Shown: piece by piece, positions 15,238 through 22,983 of the stretch
How the letters are laid out: each line of letters starts with the position of its first letter
Numbering within the stretch: the stretch's first letter is position 1
DNA from: Candidatus Nealsonbacteria bacterium RBG_13_42_11
GTDB lineage: Bacteria; Patescibacteriota; Minisyncoccia; Minisyncoccales; RBG-13-42-11
NCBI GenBank assembly: GCA_001821455.1
Contig: MHLY01000007.1
Location: 42,817-68,567 of the forward strand
Reading direction: 5' to 3'
DNA: 25,751 nucleotides
Made by a program: the position numbers and the translations under genes
Notes under the pieces: model-generated
The model's input: only the letters and a program-made list of their open reading frames with translations
What the model was told of the DNA's origin: nothing
Database searches by the model: none

Positions 15238-15248
15238 AGACTACCTTT

Positions 15249-18110
15249 ATGAAAGAAGAATACATTAAAATTCGCGGGACCCGAGTTCATAATCTGAAAA
15301 ACATTGATGTTGATATTCCGAAGAATAAACTGGTGGTGATTACCGGCATTTCAGGTTCCGGAAAATCGTCTTTGGCTTTTGATACTTTATACGCCGAAGG
15401 CCAGAGAAGATACGTGGAATCGCTTTCATCTTACGCCCGCCAATTTTTAGGCGTGATGGACAAACCCGACGCCGATTCCATTGAAGGGATTTCTCCGGCT
15501 ATTTCCATTGACCAGAGAAAAGCGGCTCATAACCCCCGTTCCACAGTTGGAACGATTACGGAGATCTATGATTATCTCCGTCTTTTGTTTGCCAGAATCG
15601 GCCAGCCTCACTGCCCGAAATGCGGAAAATTAATTTCTCGCCAGACAATTAACCAGATTAAAAGCCAGATTTTAAAACTTCCCAAGAAAACTGAAATCGC
15701 GATTTTAGGTCCCGTAATCCGCGGCAAGAAAGGAGAACACCAGGGAATTATGGAAGAAATTCAAAAAGGAGGGTTTGTCAGAGTAAGGATTGACGGAATA
15801 ATTTACCGGATAGAAGAAGCTCTGGAAAAAAATTTAGTAAGAACAAAAAAACACGATATTGAAGTAGTGGTTGACAGATTAATCCTGGACAGAGATTTGG
15901 ACAAATCAAGATTAATGGATTCTTTGGAAACCGCCCTAAAATTAGGGAAGGGAATTGTCGTAATAAATCAAAACCTGAAAACCAAAAGACGAAAATTCAA
16001 CGACCTGACATTCAGCGAGCATTTTGCCTGCGAAGCATGCGGCATTTCTCTGCCCGAGATAGAACCGAGATTATTTTCTTTCAATTCTCCCTTTGGCGTC
16101 TGTGTTTCTTGCCAGGGATTAGGCGAAAAACTAGAGGTTGATCCGAAACTGGTAATTCCCAACCCGAATTTAACTTTAGCCGAAGGCGCCATTTTTCCCT
16201 GGGCGCACGCTTCTCATAAAGTCGGCCGGCAGGGATATTTTTGGTTGCAGCTTCAGGAATTGGCTGAAAAGCACCAGTTTTCCTTGAACGTTCCTGTAAA
16301 AGAATTATCCCAAAAAATTATTGATTTAATATTATACGGAGAAAAGAATTCCCAAGACACCAAATACGAAGGCGTGATTCCCAATCTGGAAAGAAGATAC
16401 CATGAAACCGATTCGGATTATACCAGGGAGGAAATTGAACAATATATGATAGAGAGGCAATGCGAGGTTTGCCACGGGAAACGGCTGAAACCCGAAGTTC
16501 TGGCAATAAAAATAGCGGAAAAATCGATTGATAGAATAGTGGAAATCCAGATTGATAAAGCAAAGGAATTTTTTGAATTTTTGTTAAAACCAAGAAATCA
16601 TTATTTAAAACCCAATGAAGCCAAAGTCAGCCAGCCGATAATAAAAGAAATTCTCAACCGGATTCAGTTTTTGATTGATGTCGGTCTGGATTATTTGAGT
16701 TTGGACAGGAAGGCGGATACTCTTTCCGGCGGCGAGGAAGAGAGAATAAGATTGGCCACCCAGATTGGTTCCAAACTTTCCGGGGTCTTATACATATTAG
16801 ACGAACCCTCAATCGGGCTGCATGCGAGAGACCAGAAAAGATTAATTGACACCTTAAAGCAATTAAGAGACTTGGGAAACTCGGTGGTAGTGGTGGAACA
16901 CGATCCTCAGACGATCAGGGCGGCGGACTGGATAATTGATGTCGGACCTGGCGCGGGAAAGCACGGCGGAAAAATAATTTTTAAAGGAACGCCGAAACAA
17001 ATTTTAAAAAGCCATACTTTGACCGGCGATTATCTGGCCGGGAGAAAGAAAGTGGAAGTTGAAAAAGTAAAATCAAAGAAGCGTTTAGATCCGAAAGTTA
17101 CGGAGGAAAAACAAAATTATTTGATAATTAAAAAAGCCAAAGAGCATAATTTAAAAAATATTGACGTAAAAATTCCTTTGGGTAAATTCACCTGCATTAC
17201 CGGAGTTTCGGGCTCGGGTAAGAGTTCTTTAATGAACGATATTCTGGCCCGTTCTTTGCTGAAAAAGTTTTATCACGCTAAGGAACATCCGGGCGAGCAC
17301 GAAGCTATTTTAGGCACGGAGTTTCTGAATAAAGTTGTTTTGGTTGACCAGTCGCCGATCGGCCGGACGCCGCGAAGCAACCCCGCAACCTATACCGGCG
17401 CCTTTGCTTATATCCGGGACCTCTTTACCAAAACCAAAGAAGCGAGAGCCAGGAATTATCAGCCGGGCCGTTTCAGTTTCAACGTGAAAGGCGGAAGATG
17501 CGAGGCCTGCGAAGGCCAGGGAGTAAAGAAAATTGAAATGTACTTTTTGCCGGATATTTACGTGCAGTGCTCGGAATGCAAAGGGAAAAGATTTAACGAG
17601 GAAACCTTATCCATTGAATATAAAGGAAAAAACATTTCCCAAGCCCTGGAAATGACGGTGGAAGAAGCCTTAGAGTTTTTCAAAAATATTCCCGGGCTCT
17701 ATGAAAAATTGAAAACCTTGAATGAAGTCGGTCTGGGATATGTTCAGATAGGCCAGCCGGCTCCTTCTTTATCCGGCGGAGAAGCCCAAAGGGTGAAGTT
17801 GGCTACCGAGCTTTCTAAAAAAGCAACGGGAAAAACATTGTATATTCTGGACGAGCCGACAACCGGCCTTCATTTCGACGACATTAAAAAACTGATTTTC
17901 GTTTTAAAGGGTTTGGTTGAAAAAGGAAACACGGTTTTGGTCACGGAGCATAATCTCGACGTTATCCGCAACGCCGACTGGATAGTGGACTTAGGGCCTG
18001 AAGGCGGAGACAAAGGGGGCAGTATCGTTGGGGAAGGAACGTCCAAAGAGATTGCTAAAAACAAAAAAAGTTATACTGGACAATATTTGAAGAAGTTGTT
18101 AAAATGTTAA
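15249..18110 (+). CDS. uvrA: Excinuclease ABC subunit A
   Basis: UvrA is the damage-sensing ATPase of nucleotide excision repair and loads UvrB onto DNA lesions. The 953-residue protein has the two ABC modules: Walker [10 protein letters not shown] near residue 33 and GVSGSGKSS near residue 652. The signature motifs are [18 protein letters not shown] and [17 protein letters not shown], each followed by a YILDEP Walker B. Zinc motifs are present: CEAC...CVSC in the first half and the C-terminal CEACEGQG...CSEC zinc finger that gates damage recognition. Length is close to E. coli UvrA (940). It has its own promoter with a near-absent leader and diverges from capA; groES follows 39 bases downstream. 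Confidence 0.98.
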   Translation: MKEEYIKIRGTRVHNLKNIDVDIPKNKLVVITGISGSGKSSLAFDTLYAEGQRRYVESLSSYARQFLGVMDKPDADSIEGISPAISIDQRKAAHNPRSTVGTITEIYDYLRLLFARIGQPHCPKCGKLISRQTINQIKSQILKLPKKTEIAILGPVIRGKKGEHQGIMEEIQKGGFVRVRIDGIIYRIEEALEKNLVRTKKHDIEVVVDRLILDRDLDKSRLMDSLETALKLGKGIVVINQNLKTKRRKFNDLTFSEHFACEACGISLPEIEPRLFSFNSPFGVCVSCQGLGEKLEVDPKLVIPNPNLTLAEGAIFPWAHASHKVGRQGYFWLQLQELAEKHQFSLNVPVKELSQKIIDLILYGEKNSQDTKYEGVIPNLERRYHETDSDYTREEIEQYMIERQCEVCHGKRLKPEVLAIKIAEKSIDRIVEIQIDKAKEFFEFLLKPRNHYLKPNEAKVSQPIIKEILNRIQFLIDVGLDYLSLDRKADTLSGGEEERIRLATQIGSKLSGVLYILDEPSIGLHARDQKRLIDTLKQLRDLGNSVVVVEHDPQTIRAADWIIDVGPGAGKHGGKIIFKGTPKQILKSHTLTGDYLAGRKKVEVEKVKSKKRLDPKVTEEKQNYLIIKKAKEHNLKNIDVKIPLGKFTCITGVSGSGKSSLMNDILARSLLKKFYHAKEHPGEHEAILGTEFLNKVVLVDQSPIGRTPRSNPATYTGAFAYIRDLFTKTKEARARNYQPGRFSFNVKGGRCEACEGQGVKKIEMYFLPDIYVQCSECKGKRFNEETLSIEYKGKNISQALEMTVEEALEFFKNIPGLYEKLKTLNEVGLGYVQIGQPAPSLSGGEAQRVKLATELSKKATGKTLYILDEPTTGLHFDDIKKLIFVLKGLVEKGNTVLVTEHNLDVIRNADWIVDLGPEGGDKGGSIVGEGTSKEIAKNKKSYTGQYLKKLLKC

Positions 18111-18149
18111 CGTATTAAATAAATTTGCTATTAATTAAACTGTACGCAA

Positions 18150-20062
<1,913 letters not shown>

Positions 20063-20077
20063 TTTAAATTGTATTAG

Positions 20078-20104
20078 AAAAGCCCCGCCGAAAGCGGGGC
20101 TTTT
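20078..20104 (+). terminator. Rho-independent terminator after groEL
   Basis: AAAAGCCCCGC (20078-20088) pairs perfectly with GCGGGGCTTTT (20094-20104) around a 5-base loop CGAAA. The symmetrical A and T flanks mean it could also act on the other strand, but no gene approaches from that side nearby. Confidence 0.92.
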
Positions 20105-20106
20105 GA

Positions 20107-20135
20107 TTGCCAAAAGCGGAATAATTTTCTATACT
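20107..20135 (+). promoter_or_regulatory. Promoter for lemA-htpX
   Basis: TTGCCA (20107-20112), a 17-base spacer and TATACT (20130-20135) lie directly after the groEL terminator. Transcription would begin near 20142, giving a leader of about 37 bases before lemA, longer than at other genes here. An overlapping TATAAG (20135-20140) is an alternative -10. Confidence 0.55.
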
Positions 20136-20178
20136 ATAAGATAGTTAAAGGTCTGTTAAATATTAATTTTTAAAAAAT

Positions 20179-20730
20179 ATGAATCTTACCCAAATTATTC
20201 TGATTATTATTGCCGTAATAGTTCTTTGGATAATTCTTGCTTATAACCGCTTGATTACTCTAAGGAACCGCGTCAGAGAAGCGTGGTCGGATATTGATGT
20301 CCAGTTAAAAAGAAGGTACGATCTGATTCCCAATTTGGTGGAGACGGTCAAAGGTTACGCCAGCCACGAGCGGGGACTTTTTGAAAAAGTGACTGAAGCC
20401 CGGGCCCGAGCAATGGGAGCCACCGGCATGAAGGAAAAAGGCGAAACGGAAAACGTTTTGTCAGGCGCATTAAAATCTCTTTTTGCGGTTGCGGAGAATT
20501 ATCCCGATTTGAAGGCCTCAACCAATTTTCTGGAACTCCAGAGAGATTTAAGAGATACCGAAGATAAAATCCAGGCAGCGAGACGTTTCTATAACGGAAA
20601 CGTTATGGAGTTTAACATCAAGACAGAAACCTTCCCGACGAATATCTTGGCAAACGGCTTCGGATTCAAAAAAGCGGAATTCTTCCAAACGGAAGAAGGA
20701 GAAAAAGCAGTTCCTAAAGTCAGTTTCTAA
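20179..20730 (+). CDS. lemA: LemA family protein
   Basis: A 183-residue LemA-family membrane protein of unknown biochemical function. One N-terminal membrane segment (about residues 3-22) is followed by the conserved helical body: [43 protein letters not shown], a glutamate/arginine-rich middle, and [23 protein letters not shown] with the typical ARRFYNxxV motif. The gene is followed directly by htpX (stop TAA next to ATG). This LemA-HtpX pair is common in bacteria and suggests a joint role in membrane protein quality control. It begins a new unit with its own promoter. Confidence 0.95.
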   Translation: MNLTQIILIIIAVIVLWIILAYNRLITLRNRVREAWSDIDVQLKRRYDLIPNLVETVKGYASHERGLFEKVTEARARAMGATGMKEKGETENVLSGALKSLFAVAENYPDLKASTNFLELQRDLRDTEDKIQAARRFYNGNVMEFNIKTETFPTNILANGFGFKKAEFFQTEEGEKAVPKVSF

Positions 20731-21621
20731 ATGACTCTTTATACTCAAGCCGAATCTAACGTCAGAAAGACCTGGATTTTAGTGTTCCTGTTTTTTGTTT
20801 TAATTATAGGTTTAGGCTGGATTTTCAGCCGCACTTTCCAGAATCCCGAGATTCTAGTTTTCGCCGTAATTTTCAGCTTAATAATGAATCTTGTCAGTTT
20901 TTGGCATTCAGATAAAATTGTTTTGGCGCTGGCCCGGGCAAAACCGATTGAAAAAAAAGATAATCCCGAAGTTTATCGGTTGGTGGAAAATCTTTGCATT
21001 ACGGCCGGCCTGCCTTTGCCCAAAATCTACATTATTCCCGAAATGCAGCCCAACGCTTTCGCCACGGGCCGGGATAAAAACCATGCCGTCATTGCCATAA
21101 CCCAGGGTCTTCTGGAGAAATTGGACCGGGTGGAATTGGAAGGCGTAATTGCCCATGAATTGTCGCATATCGGAAATAAAGATATGCTTTTAATGACAGT
21201 GGTGGTTATTCTGGTGGGTTTTGTCACCATTATTTCCGATTGGTTTTTCAGGGCAAACTGGCTGGGTTTTAGGAGAAGAGACAGTCGGGGAAGCGGACAG
21301 GCAGGCGCGATTCTGGCTTTAGTCGGTTTAGCTTTGGCGATTTTATCGCCGCTAATCGCCATGCTGATTCAGATGGCGATTTCCAGAAAAAGAGAATTTT
21401 TAGCTGACGCCACCGGCGCTCTTTTAACAAGGTATCCCGACGGTTTGGCGCGGGCTTTGGAAAAAATCGCAGCCGATAAAACGCCGCTGAAAGCTGCTAC
21501 CACGGCCACGGCCCATTTATACATTTCCAATCCTTTTAAGGAAAAGAAATTTTCAAATTTATTTTTAACCCATCCGCCGATAGAGGAGAGGATAAAAATA
21601 TTAAAAGAAATGCGAGTGTAA
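20731..21621 (+). CDS. htpX: Membrane zinc metalloprotease HtpX
   Basis: HtpX is an M48-family protease in the cytoplasmic membrane that degrades misfolded membrane proteins. The 296-residue protein has two N-terminal membrane segments (about 13-34 and 39-57), the NAFATGRDKNHAVIAITQGLL substrate-binding strand, the zinc motif HELSH at residues 142-146, two further hydrophobic segments, and SRKREFLADATGALLTR with the third zinc-ligand Glu. THPPIEERIKILKEM forms the conserved end. It starts immediately after lemA without a Shine-Dalgarno, and tRNA-Ser begins 6 bases after its stop. Confidence 0.97.
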   Translation: MTLYTQAESNVRKTWILVFLFFVLIIGLGWIFSRTFQNPEILVFAVIFSLIMNLVSFWHSDKIVLALARAKPIEKKDNPEVYRLVENLCITAGLPLPKIYIIPEMQPNAFATGRDKNHAVIAITQGLLEKLDRVELEGVIAHELSHIGNKDMLLMTVVVILVGFVTIISDWFFRANWLGFRRRDSRGSGQAGAILALVGLALAILSPLIAMLIQMAISRKREFLADATGALLTRYPDGLARALEKIAADKTPLKAATTATAHLYISNPFKEKKFSNLFLTHPPIEERIKILKEMRV

Positions 21622-21627
21622 TTATTT

Positions 21628-21714
21628 GGAAGGGTCGCATAGTGGTCTAGTGCGCCTGCTTGGAGAGCAGGTATACCTTAACCGGTATCGTGGGTTCAAA
21701 TCCCACCCCTTCCG
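21628..21714 (+). tRNA. tRNA-Ser (anticodon GGA)
   Basis: An 87-base class II tRNA. Acceptor GGAAGGG (21628-21634) pairs with CCCTTCC (21707-21713), discriminator G at 21714. The anticodon stem CCTGC/GCAGG encloses loop TTGGAGA (anticodon GGA). A long variable arm (ATACC/GGTAT) and T arm GTGGG-TTCAAAT-CCCAC are present. CCA is not encoded. Confidence 0.97.
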
Positions 21715-21749
21715 CGCGCAAAAATAATAATTAATTTAAGAAAAAACAT

Positions 21750-22136
21750 ATGGACACACCAAAATTTACGTTATCCGTGTTGCCCGAAAAGTTGGGCATT
21801 TGTCATCTTAATAAAAATACTCCCATTCCCGATTGGTCAAAAGACATCAGTTTCTGTTCAATTACGAGAACGTCTGATGAATTATCAATCGTTTGTCCTC
21901 AGGAAAAAATTCCGGGAGGCGTTTTATTTGAGGAAGATTGGCGGGCGTTCAAGCTGGAGGGAGATGTTGAATTGTCTTCAGTGGGCGTCATCGCTTCTTT
22001 GGCAAAGCCGTTAGCTGAAGCCGGAATCAGCATTTTTAACGTTTCCACCTACGAAACCAATTACGTTTTGGTTGAAGATAAAAATCTTGAGAAAGCAAAA
22101 GAAGTTTTAAGCAAATTCTGCGAAATTAAAGAATAA
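21750..22136 (+). CDS. ACT domain-containing protein
   Basis: A 128-residue stand-alone protein of the ACT_7/CASTOR-like type, small cytosolic regulators or amino-acid binders. The first half (FTLSVLPEKLGICHLNKNTPIPDW, then SITRTSDELSIVCPQE) and second half (FKLEGDVELSSVGVIASLAKPLAEAGISIFNVSTYETNYVLVEDKNLEKAKEVL) match the two-lobed layout of this family. In that family the second ACT repeat carries the G-V-I-A-S-L-x-x-P-L segment. Ligand and partner are unknown. It begins a tight run ACT-mazG-nudix-dnaG with gaps of 2-3 bases, starting 35 bases after tRNA-Ser. Confidence 0.87.
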   Translation: MDTPKFTLSVLPEKLGICHLNKNTPIPDWSKDISFCSITRTSDELSIVCPQEKIPGGVLFEEDWRAFKLEGDVELSSVGVIASLAKPLAEAGISIFNVSTYETNYVLVEDKNLEKAKEVLSKFCEIKE

Positions 22137-22139
22137 AAA

Positions 22140-22487
22140 ATGAAAATAAAAAACCTTAAGGAGTACCAGAAACTTTGCAAAAAGACGGCCCAGAAATTCA
22201 AGGACAAAGAAAAAGAGATCATGACTTGGGGACTGGGTATCGCCGGCGAAGCCGGCGATCTGGCGGGCTGCATTAAAAAAACTTTTTCCCACAAAAACGA
22301 CCAGAAAGCCGGCATCAGGGAGAATCTGGGAGATACTTTGTGGTATGCGGCAATGATTTGCAATTTTTTCGAATGGGATTTTAACGAAGTTTTGGGAGAA
22401 AACGTTGAAAAACTTAAAAAAAGGTATCCGCAGGGATTTACCAAAAAGGCCGCTAAAAGAAAAGGCATAGATTGGAACGAAAGGTAA
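22140..22487 (+). CDS. MazG-like nucleotide pyrophosphohydrolase
   Basis: A 115-residue protein with the all-alpha NTP pyrophosphohydrolase fold of the MazG family, which hydrolyses (d)NTPs, often non-canonical ones, to monophosphates. The metal-binding helices are seen in GLGIAGEAGDLAGCIKK and RENLGDTLWYAAMIC. The usual E-x-x-E(-x2-E) helix reads E-A-G-D-L-A-G, so one Glu is Asp and another is Gly, and the second helix keeps E-x-x-GD. Activity is likely but not certain. It is followed by a NUDIX gene, another nucleotide-pool enzyme, two bases downstream. Confidence 0.85.
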   Translation: MKIKNLKEYQKLCKKTAQKFKDKEKEIMTWGLGIAGEAGDLAGCIKKTFSHKNDQKAGIRENLGDTLWYAAMICNFFEWDFNEVLGENVEKLKKRYPQGFTKKAAKRKGIDWNER

Positions 22488-22489
22488 TT

Positions 22490-22981
22490 ATGGAAAACCA
22501 GAATGTAGAATTGCATCGCATTGTTTCAACAGCGATTATTGTAAAAGACGGCAAATATTTAATAGTTCAGCGGAGTCCGGATAAAAAAGTTTTTCCTAAT
22601 AAGTGGACGGTGCCGGGCGGCGGACTGGAAGTAACGGATTATATAGACACTCCTAAAACCACAGCCGATACCTGGTATTACGCATTGGAAAATTCGCTGA
22701 AAAGAGAAATAAAAGAAGAGGTAGGGTTGGAAGTGGGAAAATTAAATTATCTTTTAGACCTCGCTTTTATCCGGCCGGACAAAATTCCGGTAGTTACTTT
22801 GAGTTATTATTGCGATTGGAAATCGGGAGATGTTAAATTAAACGAAGAAAATGTAGATTATAAATGGGTATCTATTGAAGAGGCGAAAAATTACGATTTA
22901 ATAGCAGGCATAGCAGAAGAAATAGAAATGGCAGATAAGATTTTAAAGGGCGAAAAAAACGTAGAATTCAATTTTAAATAA
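22490..22981 (+). CDS. NUDIX hydrolase
   Basis: A 163-residue NUDIX-fold hydrolase acting on nucleoside diphosphate-linked compounds; the substrate is unknown. It starts RIVSTAIIVKDGKYLIVQRS, then has WTVPGGGLE and the catalytic helix LKREIKEEVGLEVG with E76/E77. The NUDIX box is split: G43 to R72 are 29 residues apart instead of 14, because about 15 residues (TDYIDTPKTTADTWYY region) are inserted between the glycine loop and the helix. ATG 22490 is used; an upstream in-frame TTG at 22472 overlaps mazG. AAAGG eight bases upstream is the nearest thing to a Shine-Dalgarno seen in this window. Confidence 0.92.
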   Translation: MENQNVELHRIVSTAIIVKDGKYLIVQRSPDKKVFPNKWTVPGGGLEVTDYIDTPKTTADTWYYALENSLKREIKEEVGLEVGKLNYLLDLAFIRPDKIPVVTLSYYCDWKSGDVKLNEENVDYKWVSIEEAKNYDLIAGIAEEIEMADKILKGEKNVEFNFK

Positions 22982-22983
22982 AA

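Noticed and set aside
18111..18149. CIRCE operator before groES
   Set aside because: No TTAGCACTC-N9-GAGTGCTAA-type repeat is present; only a short AT-rich inverted repeat is seen.
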